Shown here piece after piece: positions 1 through 7,217 of a DNA stretch of 13,118 nucleotides; within the stretch, counting starts at the first letter, position 1, and each line of letters begins with the position of its first letter. Origin of the DNA: Aliterella sp. RAGGC_92 (GTDB lineage: Bacteria > Cyanobacteriota > Cyanobacteriia > Cyanobacteriales > Chroococcidiopsidaceae); the NCBI GenBank assembly GCA_030826005.1, contig JAPJOW010000114.1:1-13118 (forward strand), in the 5' to 3' direction. The notes under the pieces are model-generated. The model was not told the DNA's origin. It saw nothing but the letters and a program-made list of their open reading frames with translations, and did not search any database. The translations under genes were made by a program, and so were the position numbers.

Positions 1-62
1 CCGATTGTAAAATTTATCTCTTAAGGTTTATATGGAATTACACATTTAGAAGTAGATGCAGT

Positions 63-112
63 TTGTCAAATATTTGTTATATTTGTTAATACAGCAAGGT
101 AAAGTTTGACAA
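63..112 (+). promoter_or_regulatory. Probable nblA control region: tandem 9-bp repeat inside an 8-bp inverted repeat
   Basis: Two perfect head-to-tail copies of TATTTGTTA lie at 71-79 and 80-88. They are framed by a perfect 8-bp inverted repeat, TTGTCAAA at 63-70 and TTTGACAA at 105-112. The block is AT-rich and starts about 110 bases before the nblA ATG. On the minus strand the repeats read TAACAAATA, which loosely resembles the direct-repeat HLR1 site of the OmpR-type regulator RpaB, but the spacing is 9 bp rather than the usual 10. A TATATT hexamer at 78-83 could be a -10 box. Known nblA genes are induced by nitrogen, sulfur or light stress. The assignment to any regulator is inference. 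Confidence 0.4.
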
Positions 113-161
113 GCCAAGCTTCTCGGCAGAAATGCCACAAACATCTCTCTATATTTTTGTT

Positions 162-165
162 GGAG
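162..165 (+). promoter_or_regulatory. Ribosome binding site of nblA
   Basis: GGAG sits 6 bases before the ATG at 172. It supports that start over the TTG at 106, which would add 22 residues unlike any NblA. Confidence 0.7.
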
Positions 166-171
166 TCAATC

Positions 172-360
172 ATGAGTAACCCAATTGAACTATCACTAGA
201 ACAACAGTTCAGCATTCGCTCCTTTGAAACTCAAGTACAGCAAATGAGCCACGAACAAGCCCAAGACTTTTTAGTCAAGCTATACCAGCAAATGGTAATG
301 CGCGAAGCAACTTATAAGGAGCTAATCAAGCACCAATGGGGATTTGAGGGTGGAGTTTAA
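172..360 (+). CDS. nblA: NblA, phycobilisome degradation adaptor
   Basis: NblA proteins bind phycobiliproteins and deliver them to Clp protease, so that phycobilisomes are dismantled during nutrient or light stress. From the ATG at 172 the product is 62 residues, the usual family size. Residues 7-40 carry the family signature: LSLEQQF, then RSFETQV, then MSHEQAQDFLVKLYQQM. The last helix ends in YKELIKH, with Leu51 and Lys53 at the positions reported for phycobiliprotein contact in the Anabaena protein. The ATG has a GGAG six bases upstream, which settles the start. The gene stands alone and converges on the Ser/Thr kinase gene to its right. The upstream DNA holds tandem and inverted repeats that probably control it. 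Identification is very secure; the controlling regulator is unknown. Confidence 0.96.
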   Translation: MSNPIELSLEQQFSIRSFETQVQQMSHEQAQDFLVKLYQQMVMREATYKELIKHQWGFEGGV

Positions 361-497
361 ATCCAGCCGAATTTCTCACCAAAATCTATCAAGGGCGACC
401 TCCTTCGCTGGCTGAATTCTACGGATAGAAGATAGCCGGGGCTGTCGGGGCGTTACCTGAAAAGATTGAATTTTTAAATAAGTTACAAATTTACAAT

Positions 498-531
498 CGT
501 CACACCCAAATTAGAATGCTAAATTGTGACG
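498..531. terminator. Hairpin between the convergent nblA and kinase genes
   Basis: CGTCACA at 498-504 and TGTGACG at 525-531 form a perfect 7-bp inverted repeat. Inside it TTAG (511-514) can pair with CTAA (519-522) around a 4-base loop. The right arm lies in the last codons of the kinase, whose TAG stop is at 519-521. The position between converging genes suggests a bidirectional terminator or an end-protecting structure. Neither side has a strong T-run, so intrinsic termination is not certain. Confidence 0.4.
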
Positions 532-2072
532 TTAAACACCGAGTCTAGACCAGAGGGTTGAAGCTTGGCTAAAATTTGCGGCTTAAGTTTCTCAAACTCT
601 TGCCGGAGTAAAGCTTTACTAACTTGAGCATCGGCAACGGAAACCAAATTTTGGCTAGTCATTACCCACTGCTGTAATTGTTGGCGCTGAACTGGTGCGA
701 TCGCCATTAATAAAGAACTGCAAGCACATTCTGGAGACTCTCTAGCAAATAGTAGCAAGCGATAAGAGCCGGATTCTCCCAGTAACCTAGTTATTTCTTG
801 ACCTTGACGAGTTTTTAAATCCATATAATAAGCCAGCCACTTAGGCCCGTGTTGGGCGTTGTAGAGAACGGTAATCCACAACATCATCGGGTGCGGGGTG
901 CTGATAAATAAAAATTGATTGAAGCGCGCGCCGCGCAAGCGTTTTTGAATTTCTTGTTGTGGCAGCATTACCCAAAGCGCAGAAATAATTTCGCCTTTAG
1001 TACGAATAGGCTGAGGAAAAACAATATCAGCGATCGGCTTATTTTTGGGCCAAGCGGTAGGTTGAAAAACCGGGTCATCAGAATAAGATTGGTCTAAAAA
1101 TGGCACTCCCATAGTTAGAGAGTGATTAATAAGTTCTTCTTCTTTAGGCTGTGGTGGTAGCTGGGGGCTAGGAACTATTACACTTTGGCGTTGCTCTAAA
1201 GTGATGATTGATTGAATAATTTCTCCTACCGTTTGGGGGCGATCGTCGGGGGACTTAGCTAGACAACTAATTACCAATTCCTCTACTTCTTTGGGTATGG
1301 TAAGCTTGCTACCTGTAGAGGCAAACGAACGCGGAGTTTGGAAGTGATGGGCTTTGTACCAACCGCCAAATGATTCTGTATTTGCCTGAAAAGGCATACT
1401 ACCTGTCAGCATTTCAAACATCATTACGCCTAGACTGTATATATCCGAGCGCGGATCGATATCATTGCCCTCCATTTGTTCGGGAGAAGAATAAGCTAAC
1501 GTCCCTAAATAGTATTTAGTTTGATTGCTATCACCTTGAATGAGTTTAGCAATGCCAAAATCTAAGACTTTGACCAACTCCCCAAAACTTGGATCTTGAA
1601 CTACAAGCATATTACTAGGCTTGATATCTCGATGAATAATTGGACAAAGTACGCCATCTACTAAAATACCTTGGTGAGCGCATTGCAAACCCAAGCCAAT
1701 CTGCCGTGCCAAGCTTAAGAATCTAGGTAAAGTAATCGGTTTTAAACGGACAGCATCATTGAGGTTTTCCCCTTGCAAATATTCCATGACATAGAATGGC
1801 GTTCCATGTTCGTCTACACCGTAATCCATGACGCGGACGATATGAATGCTTTTTTGTCCTAACAGAGCGCAAGTTTTTGCCTCAGTTTCAAAACGCTCTT
1901 TGACACGTATTTTTTTATTTTGAATAGAGAGAGCAAGAAATTTGACCGCTACAGGCACGCCACCCAACAAAACATCCTTGGCACAATATACCTGCCCCAT
2001 CGCTCCAGTGCCAATTAATTTCTGAAGCTGATAGCGTTTAGCTAATAAACGACCAATGTTGGGATCTGTCAT
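519..2072 (-). CDS. Cytosolic Hanks-type serine/threonine protein kinase with a cyanobacterial C-terminal domain
   Basis: This eukaryotic-like protein kinase phosphorylates Ser/Thr on unknown targets. From the ATG at 2072 it has 517 residues. The kinase domain covers about residues 14-290: glycine loop GTGAMGQV (21-28), ATP lysine K44 in VAVKF, helix-C glutamate E64, catalytic HRDIKPSN with D149, DFG with D171, then GTLAYSSPEQ and DIYSLGVMMFEML. All key residues are present, so it should be active. A linker rich in proline and glutamine follows. Residues from about 360 to the end form a second domain (ALWVMLPQQEIQKRL onward) that I do not recognise as a named family. There is no transmembrane helix, PASTA, TPR or WD region, so it should be cytosolic. 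A TTG at 2090 would add six residues, but the MTDPNIGRLL start matches what I recall of cyanobacterial relatives. Neither start has a clear ribosome site. The gene lies about 100 bases downstream of anmK. Confidence 0.93.
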   Translation of the reverse strand: MTDPNIGRLLAKRYQLQKLIGTGAMGQVYCAKDVLLGGVPVAVKFLALSIQNKKIRVKERFETEAKTCALLGQKSIHIVRVMDYGVDEHGTPFYVMEYLQGENLNDAVRLKPITLPRFLSLARQIGLGLQCAHQGILVDGVLCPIIHRDIKPSNMLVVQDPSFGELVKVLDFGIAKLIQGDSNQTKYYLGTLAYSSPEQMEGNDIDPRSDIYSLGVMMFEMLTGSMPFQANTESFGGWYKAHHFQTPRSFASTGSKLTIPKEVEELVISCLAKSPDDRPQTVGEIIQSIITLEQRQSVIVPSPQLPPQPKEEELINHSLTMGVPFLDQSYSDDPVFQPTAWPKNKPIADIVFPQPIRTKGEIISALWVMLPQQEIQKRLRGARFNQFLFISTPHPMMLWITVLYNAQHGPKWLAYYMDLKTRQGQEITRLLGESGSYRLLLFARESPECACSSLLMAIAPVQRQQLQQWVMTSQNLVSVADAQVSKALLRQEFEKLKPQILAKLQPSGLDSVFNVTI

Positions 2073-2170
2073 AGGAGGATAACGATTCAATCAATTGAGA
2101 GCTAGGAAACGATTTGAGTTTTTGGAGCTACAGGAGGTGACGAACTTAGGATACCCATTTTTTTACAGTA

Positions 2171-3337
2171 TTACCTAAGTTTGTGGGGGAAAACTTGATA
2201 AATATCTCCTAATAGCATTTTTTGTTTTGCACCCGTGACTGTAGGTAAGTTACCCGCAATACCCAGATTGCGCCAGTATCCCAACACTGCAAAAGCGATC
2301 GCTTCTTTAAAATCGGCACTCAGTCCTACTTCATCGGTAGTCGATACAACGGTGCTGGGCAAAAGAGTTTGCAAGCGCTGAACAATGTATAAGTTTTTAC
2401 TTCCGCCGCCACACAACAGCACGCGGTCGGGCAGTTGGGGTAAAAACGTTTGATAGCTATGCACAATGGAAGCAACGGTTAATTCGGCAAGAGTAGCTAT
2501 TTGATCGGCAAGACTAAGCTGGTAAGATGCCATGTCCGACAGACATTCGTGCAGGTACATTGAGCCAAATAACTCCCGCCCTGTGGATTTTGGCGGTAAC
2601 TGTCCAAAATAATCTTGGTGCAACCACTGCTCTACTAATTTATGGCAAGGCGTACCGCTTGCTGCCCAGCTTCCATTGCGATCGTAAGCTTGAGCGCCAT
2701 CAGTTAAATGCTGTACGGCTAAGTCTAGCAAAGAATTTGCAGGGCCAGTATCCCAGCCGCGTATTTCTTCTAACCAATGCGGATTGCTCCGAGGAGGTAA
2801 GTAAGCGACGTTACCAATTCCCCCTAGATTTTGCACGCAGGAAGATTTGTCATTATGGCTGAGGAGGTAGGCATCTACTTTCGGGACTAAGGGCGCTCCC
2901 TCACCTCCGGCGGCGATATCGCCAGCACGAAAGTTGCAGATAGTAGGAATCCCAGTTATTTGAGCAATCGCTTCACCCCGACCGAGTTGGAGGCTATAAG
3001 CTAAAGAGTTACAAGACGGACTGCCTACGGGTCGATGATACACGGTTTGTCCGTGAGAACCAATTAACTGAGCGGGAGGGTAATTTTTTTGAATATCCTG
3101 AGCGGCTTGAGCGAAGCTACAAGAAATCGCATCATCAAGGATGGCTAATTGCGCCAGAGAGATTTCCGCCCCGCCACAAACTGCCAAAATTTGCTTTGAT
3201 AGCTCTGGAGGATAAGGATAAGTTTCCCCGGCTAAAAGTTCAACTTTTAGGTCTAATTCTGTCCCAGTTACGTCTATTAATGCCGCATCAATGCCATCTA
3301 CGGACGTACCACTGATTAAACCAACTACATGGGTCAT
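2171..3337 (-). CDS. anmK: Anhydro-N-acetylmuramic acid kinase
   Basis: AnmK cleaves the 1,6-anhydro ring of anhydroMurNAc and phosphorylates it to MurNAc-6-phosphate, a cytosolic step in recycling peptidoglycan fragments. The 388-residue length fits the family. Visible motifs are the N-terminal phosphate loop GLISGTSVDGIDAA (6-19), SHGQTVYH (94-101), FRAGDIAAGGEGAPLVP (136-152), NLGGIGNV (170-177), GWDTGPANSLLD with the catalytic Asp at about 196, and the C-terminal nucleotide loop LLCGGGSKN. The start is an ATG directly before the conserved first strand; no strong ribosome site is seen. The gene is 45 bases downstream of the kdpD-like gene on the same strand, so co-transcription is possible. 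No murQ etherase, the usual next enzyme, lies in this window. Confidence 0.95.
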   Translation of the reverse strand: MTHVVGLISGTSVDGIDAALIDVTGTELDLKVELLAGETYPYPPELSKQILAVCGGAEISLAQLAILDDAISCSFAQAAQDIQKNYPPAQLIGSHGQTVYHRPVGSPSCNSLAYSLQLGRGEAIAQITGIPTICNFRAGDIAAGGEGAPLVPKVDAYLLSHNDKSSCVQNLGGIGNVAYLPPRSNPHWLEEIRGWDTGPANSLLDLAVQHLTDGAQAYDRNGSWAASGTPCHKLVEQWLHQDYFGQLPPKSTGRELFGSMYLHECLSDMASYQLSLADQIATLAELTVASIVHSYQTFLPQLPDRVLLCGGGSKNLYIVQRLQTLLPSTVVSTTDEVGLSADFKEAIAFAVLGYWRNLGIAGNLPTVTGAKQKMLLGDIYQVFPHKLR

Positions 3338-3382
3338 AATAAATTTAATTTTTTTCTATTGTCCAATCTCCTAACTTAGAGT

Positions 3383-4528
3383 TTAAGGCTGAGGGTTTGC
3401 TAATTTCTGCCTTTGAGGAGACGGAGCGGCGGTTTTTTCGGTAGCGATGATGTGCAAATCGATATTTTTGAGCAAGCGCATCAATTGTTGGGTAAGAGAG
3501 CCTTGCAATAAAATTTTCCACCGCGATCGCTGACTTTCACCAATTACAATTTGGGTAATATGCTTTTCTTCGGCGACACGGGCGATCGCATTCGGGATAT
3601 TTTGATCTTTAACGCGGATAAATTCGCCGCCAAATTCTCGGCAAAGTTTTTCGCAAGTTTCGATGTACAAGCTTTCTTCTCTAGTAAGAAAGCGATCTTG
3701 ATTGGCTACATAAACCGCATATAGCGGCGCATTCATGTAACCTGCTATTCTCGCTCCCCGGCGCAATAGTTGAATGGAATTGGGATAAGTGGAGACGCAA
3801 ACTAAAACTCGTTCGTGAATGTTGCAAAACTTCCCCTTGGGGGTAGTAGAAATCGCATCATCTTCTACGTTGTCGGCGACTTCCCGTAGCGCTAATTCGC
3901 GTAAAGCAATCAAGTTGCGGCGTTGAAAAAAGTTTTGCAAAGACTGTTGAATTTTTTGCGGCGCGTAGATTTTGCCGTCTTGGAGGCGTTCGAGTAAAGT
4001 TTCGGGGGTGACATCAATTACTACTACTTCATCAGCTTCCTCTAACAGGCGATCGGGGACGCGTTCGCGCACTACAACCCCAGTTATCCTAGCTACCAGG
4101 TCGTTGAGGCTTTCTAGGTGCTGTATATTGACGGTAGAGTATACATCGATGCCCGCATTTAAAATTAGTTCTACGTCTTGGTAGCGTTTTTCGGTAGGAG
4201 AACCGGGGACGTTGGTATGAGCTAATTCATCTACTAATACTAAGCTAGGACTTCGCTTAATAATTGCCTCGGTATCCATCTCCGTTAGAGTTAGTTCGCC
4301 GCGCTCGATTTGTCTGCGGGGTACTATTTCCAGGTCAAGAGCTTTAAGCGCTGTCTCTTTGCGCCCGTGAGTTTCCAATAGCCCAATAACTACATCAATT
4401 CCTTCTTGTTTGAGCATTTTGGCTTCTTCTAGCATCCGGTAAGTTTTACCTACCCCTGGAGCCATCCCAATAAAGATTTTATGCTTACCTCGACGCGCCG
4501 AACGAATAAAAGAGTTTGTAGTTGACAT
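3383..4528 (-). CDS. kdpD: Short KdpD-like potassium sensor (KdpD ATPase domain plus USP domain, no histidine kinase)
   Basis: This matches only the cytosolic N-terminal half of KdpD, the sensor kinase for potassium limitation and osmotic stress. In 381 residues it shows the KdpD domain with Walker A GMAPGVGKT (21-29), LLETHGRKE (50-58), Walker B LVLVDELAHTNVPG (96-109) and VNIQHLESLND (133-143), then a universal-stress-protein domain from about 238 to 365 with IGESQRSRW near its end. The four transmembrane helices and the histidine-kinase module of full KdpD (about 900 residues) are absent, and the gene ends cleanly with no remnant downstream. Short KdpD proteins of this kind are known in cyanobacteria, for example at the end of an Anabaena kdp operon. 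Here no kdpABC is adjacent. It must act through partners, perhaps another kinase; that is inference. The family match is very sure. Confidence 0.93.
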   Translation of the reverse strand: MSTTNSFIRSARRGKHKIFIGMAPGVGKTYRMLEEAKMLKQEGIDVVIGLLETHGRKETALKALDLEIVPRRQIERGELTLTEMDTEAIIKRSPSLVLVDELAHTNVPGSPTEKRYQDVELILNAGIDVYSTVNIQHLESLNDLVARITGVVVRERVPDRLLEEADEVVVIDVTPETLLERLQDGKIYAPQKIQQSLQNFFQRRNLIALRELALREVADNVEDDAISTTPKGKFCNIHERVLVCVSTYPNSIQLLRRGARIAGYMNAPLYAVYVANQDRFLTREESLYIETCEKLCREFGGEFIRVKDQNIPNAIARVAEEKHITQIVIGESQRSRWKILLQGSLTQQLMRLLKNIDLHIIATEKTAAPSPQRQKLANPQP

Positions 4529-4572
4529 GAGATGGCAAAGATTTTGCTTTTGGATAAGCGAGGCTGAGTTGT

Positions 4573-5583
4573 TTAAAACTGGGTAGATTTCACTAAGTGC
4601 ATTCCAGCCTTGGCAAATTTTTCAAACGCTGACTCGGCTTGTTCTGTGTAGTCTACAATTCCTGGGACAACGACCGGACTTGTACAATCTTTTAAGATGT
4701 ATATCTTCTTTGCCAAAGTTGGGTCTATTTGTTGAATTTCGGTAAGTAAGTCGTCAATTGTCCAAGCTACACAGTGACTTTTTGCTTGTCCGGCAACAAT
4801 AACTTTATCGAAGTCCAGCAATTGCTGGATTAAACGGGTATTTTTTTGCGCTAGTGGCTTTCCACCGAAACCTTCTAGCACTTCTGGACGCAAAACTGAG
4901 TAGTTTTCTGTTAAGGGATTATTCCCTTTAATTTCAAACTGAGTTTGGCTGTCACGCGCAATGCAATGAAAAAATACCGCTTCTTCTACGGCGGAAACTA
5001 AAGCATGACCAATACCACCGAGCATAGAATGATAGAACCAAACAGTTAGTGGATATTTACCATTTTGACTTAGTTGCTGGACGTAATGCAGGGCGTGGTT
5101 TTGCAGCGTTTGATAGTCCGAATTTAAACTATAGGCAACGGCGGGGTTAACTTTCCATACACCTTGTTCGATATCCTTGGGCGTAATGTTAGTAGAAGCG
5201 GGAGTCGGATGAATACCCTTGTCGTTTATCCAAAAGATCGGGTGAAATATTTGCATTGCTGTGTGAGTATCGAGGGTAGGTGCGATCGCACTTATTGACC
5301 CCAAATTGCGATAAATAAACTCGCACAGCCGTTTGTTATCCTCTACAGCGCCCGTTCCCGATTGTCCGCCTACAAATAGTTCAAAGCCAGGAATACAGAA
5401 AGTATTTTGTACGTCAATTAGTAACAAACAAATCCGTTCTTTGTCTTCAAAAGCTGGCTTAATAGCGTGTTTTTTTGCCCAATCTCTTGCTTGTTCTGCC
5501 CTTTGCTGATAAGGTACGCGCCAAACTTCGCCGACTTTTTGCGCCTCGAAGTGGGGGGGAATCGGGAAGTAAGTTTTGTCCAT
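4573..5583 (-). CDS. Isochorismatase/nicotinamidase-family cysteine hydrolase, long form
   Basis: A cysteine hydrolase of the PncA/isochorismatase fold. The triad can be read directly: Asp57 in LLIDVQNTF, Lys219 in FEIKGNNPLTENYS, and Cys271 in AGQAKSHCV. Asp105 and His107 in TLDTH, followed by His114, fit the metal site of nicotinamidases, and the KGxNP-xxxx-YS pattern also recalls that group. At 336 residues it is far longer than PncA (about 210). It has an N-terminal extension of about 50 residues, and about 110 residues lie between the metal site and the catalytic lysine, which include an HSMLGGIGHALVSAVEEA stretch. The substrate cannot be assigned; nicotinamide or another amide is possible. 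The ATG start is 25 bases after the DUF4112 stop, so the two genes are probably co-transcribed. Fold assignment is sure, function is not. Confidence 0.88.
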   Translation of the reverse strand: MDKTYFPIPPHFEAQKVGEVWRVPYQQRAEQARDWAKKHAIKPAFEDKERICLLLIDVQNTFCIPGFELFVGGQSGTGAVEDNKRLCEFIYRNLGSISAIAPTLDTHTAMQIFHPIFWINDKGIHPTPASTNITPKDIEQGVWKVNPAVAYSLNSDYQTLQNHALHYVQQLSQNGKYPLTVWFYHSMLGGIGHALVSAVEEAVFFHCIARDSQTQFEIKGNNPLTENYSVLRPEVLEGFGGKPLAQKNTRLIQQLLDFDKVIVAGQAKSHCVAWTIDDLLTEIQQIDPTLAKKIYILKDCTSPVVVPGIVDYTEQAESAFEKFAKAGMHLVKSTQF

Positions 5584-5608
5584 AGTATAAGCAAGGGGTG
5601 TATTCTAT

Positions 5609-6109
5609 TTAGCCAGTTATAACGCCAATTAACAATTTGAGCGTAAAAAAGCTAAGGGCTAAGATACCGATGCTGAATATAAACAAACCCGCTAGTAGTA
5701 AGAAAATAAACCAATAGTTTTTCTTCTCAACAGTTTGAGGAATATTGAGATGAGCTTCGACTAATTCAAAATTTTTGGTATTAGCTTTCCAGGCAACATC
5801 GAACAAATCGCCAACTACAGGTATTGTGCCTACCACACTTTCTAAAACAATGTTAGATACCATTTTAAGTAAGGTTTCTTTAGGTAAACCTAGCCGCGCC
5901 GCTTCTATCACTAAGTAAGCTGAAAGAACTGTCCCTAAAAAATCTCCTCCTCCAGGGATAAGTCCTAAGATGGGATCTAAACCCACGCGAAACTTTGTCC
6001 CAGGAATACCAATAGCATTGTCTAGCAAGCGGCTAAACTTACGCAAACGGTTGAGAGTAGAAAGTTTAGACGGAGCGATTGTAGAGGCAAATTGAGCAGG
6101 CTGAGACAT
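5609..6109 (-). CDS. DUF4112 family small membrane protein
   Basis: A 166-residue protein of the DUF4112 family, function unknown. The signature is clear: RLLDNAIGIPGTKFRVGLDP (27-46) followed by ILGLIPGGGD (47-56), and GTIPVVGDLFDVAWKANTKN (94-113). The two glycine/proline-rich Asp segments flank a hydrophobic stretch at 57-75. A strong transmembrane helix fills about 132-162 at the C-terminus, so the protein is probably anchored in the cytoplasmic or thylakoid membrane. It lies 73 bases downstream of the YihY-type gene and 25 bases upstream of the cysteine hydrolase gene, in line with one transcription unit. Family assignment is firm; no role can be inferred from sequence alone. Confidence 0.88.
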   Translation of the reverse strand: MSQPAQFASTIAPSKLSTLNRLRKFSRLLDNAIGIPGTKFRVGLDPILGLIPGGGDFLGTVLSAYLVIEAARLGLPKETLLKMVSNIVLESVVGTIPVVGDLFDVAWKANTKNFELVEAHLNIPQTVEKKNYWFIFLLLAGLFIFSIGILALSFFTLKLLIGVITG

Positions 6110-6165
6110 AGACTTAAATTATTGCAATTTAATCCCATGCAAACATAATGGAGGTGCGATCGCGC

Positions 6166-6181
6166 TCTAGCTACAGCTAGA
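6166..6181. repeat. Perfect inverted repeat just after the YihY-type gene
   Basis: TCTAGCT (6166-6172) and AGCTAGA (6175-6181) form a perfect 7-bp inverted repeat with a 2-base spacer, one base beyond the stop codon of the YihY-type gene on the minus strand. No T-run follows, and a HIP1 octamer (6156-6163) lies next to it. It could stabilise the end of the message or weaken read-through into the DUF4112 gene. It has not been shown to be a terminator. Confidence 0.4.
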
Positions 6182-6182
6182 T

Positions 6183-7079
6183 TTAGAGCTTCGTCAATTG
6201 GGAATGGGGATTTTTGGCGGCGCGCATCGCTTCGCCTACGGTAACGTTTAATTGATCCCCAACTAGCAGCACTACAGCGCTCATATAAAGCCACAGCATC
6301 AAAACAATTACGGCTCCAACCGCACCATATATTTGATTGTAGTTGCCAAAATTGGACGCATAGAGTCGAAATAAACCAGATACCAGCGCCCAAAAAATCG
6401 CTGCTAAAAAAGCTCCCGGCATAATTGGCGTACCTGCATCCCAAATACTTGGCCCGTAGCGGTAAACAAAAGCAAAAGCTGTCGAAACAATCGCTAAAGC
6501 TAAGGGCCAGCGTAGCAATTGCCAAGCCACTAATAAGATCGACAAACCGCTTTCTCGGACAAAAAAGTTCAACAACCAGTCGCTAATAAACACCAAGAAA
6601 GAAGCTACTACAAGTAAGGCAATTGTGCCAATAGTTAACCCGATGGAAATTAGTTTAGATTTCCAAAAAGGACGAATTTGTTTAAAAGGAATTTGATGAA
6701 TTTGATCTAAAGCATTCATTGCTGCACTTAATGCTCCACTCGCCGCCCAAATTGCCACAAGAAAACTAATAGAAAATAAACCTGTGTTTTTTGTTCGGGT
6801 AATTTGTCTGGCAAAGTCACGAATCAATACTAAAGCTTCATCGGGGGCAACTTTACTAATTTGTACTGCCAAATCTTTAAAAAAAGATTGCAAAGATTCT
6901 TCAAATAAACCGATCGCTGTCAAAATAGCTAAAATAGCTGGAAACAAGGACAGCATTGCATTATAAGCAATTTCTGAAGACAATCCTAGTAGCCGTCTTT
7001 GACCCACACGAGCAATAGTTTTTTTGATCGTAGCCCAACGCAAATAGAAAAAAAACCTAACAAAGCGAGTTGCGAACAT
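6183..7079 (-). CDS. YihY/BrkB family inner membrane protein
   Basis: A 298-residue polytopic protein of the YihY/BrkB family (once labelled virulence factor BrkB or, wrongly, RNase BN). Its molecular role is not established. The N-terminal cytosolic segment leads to LSSEIAYNAMLSLFPAILA (33-51), the family hallmark. About six hydrophobic segments follow, near 41-60, 101-121, 142-170, 178-206, 220-240 and 250-275. YGPSIWDAG (208-216) and the GNYNQIYGAVGAVIVLMLWLY region (245-265) are also typical. The tail after 280 is polar. The start is an ATG preceded by no clear ribosome site. A second open frame inside the gene at 6022-6525 is a shadow. Family match is secure. Confidence 0.9.
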   Translation of the reverse strand: MFATRFVRFFFYLRWATIKKTIARVGQRRLLGLSSEIAYNAMLSLFPAILAILTAIGLFEESLQSFFKDLAVQISKVAPDEALVLIRDFARQITRTKNTGLFSISFLVAIWAASGALSAAMNALDQIHQIPFKQIRPFWKSKLISIGLTIGTIALLVVASFLVFISDWLLNFFVRESGLSILLVAWQLLRWPLALAIVSTAFAFVYRYGPSIWDAGTPIMPGAFLAAIFWALVSGLFRLYASNFGNYNQIYGAVGAVIVLMLWLYMSAVVLLVGDQLNVTVGEAMRAAKNPHSQLTKL

Positions 7080-7140
7080 AGCTAAAGTAAGCGTACCAAG
7101 AAAAAATTAGGGCGTTGCTGAATCAAGGAATAAAGGACAA

Positions 7141-7180
7141 GGAGACAGGGAGACAGGGAGACAAGGAGACAGGGAGATGG
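7141..7180. repeat. Tandem octamer repeat, five units of GGAGACAG type
   Basis: Five adjoining 8-base units run from 7141: GGAGACAG twice, GGAGACAA, GGAGACAG and the diverged GGAGATGG. A partial unit, AAGGACAA, precedes them. The repeat lies in the 136-base gap between the TPR and YihY-type genes and is purine-only except for the C and T of each unit. Short tandem repeats in intergenic DNA are common in cyanobacterial genomes and vary in copy number between strains. It could not encode a protein in either gene's frame. Confidence 0.85.
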
Positions 7181-7194
7181 GTGAGTTGCTGTTA

Positions 7195-7217
7195 AGGAAA
7201 AATTCTAATTTAGAATT
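7195..7217 (-). terminator. Possible terminator of the TPR gene
   Basis: AATTCTAA (7201-7208) and TTAGAATT (7210-7217) are perfect inverted arms with a single-base centre. They overlap the TAA stop of the TPR gene (7216-7218). On the minus strand the hairpin runs directly into a stretch of five T. The stem is AT-rich and therefore weak, so an intrinsic terminator is plausible but not certain. Confidence 0.4.

Noticed and set aside
106..171. N-terminal extension of nblA from a TTG at 106
   Set aside because: The added 22 residues are unlike NblA, and the ATG at 172 has a well-placed GGAG.
1..171. NtcA site (GTA-N8-TAC) for nblA
   Set aside because: No stretch before nblA has both half-sites at the right spacing.
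2073..2090. TTG start of the Ser/Thr kinase six codons upstream
   Set aside because: Start choice is not certain, but the ATG gives the usual MTDPNIGRLL beginning and the TTG has no ribosome site either.
2527..2862. Open frame of 111 codons on the plus strand inside anmK
   Set aside because: Antisense shadow of conserved anmK codons with no family resemblance.
4534..4547. Short GCAAA/TTTGC inverted repeat before the kdpD-like gene
   Set aside because: Only five pairs, no T-run, and easily expected by chance in this AT-rich gap.
6022..6525. Open frame of 167 codons on the minus strand
   Set aside because: It overlaps both the YihY-type and DUF4112 genes in another frame, and its Cys/Ser/Leu-rich composition is typical of a shadow.
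7141..7180. Possible CRISPR array
   Set aside because: Units are 8 bases and contiguous, with no spacers and no cas genes nearby.
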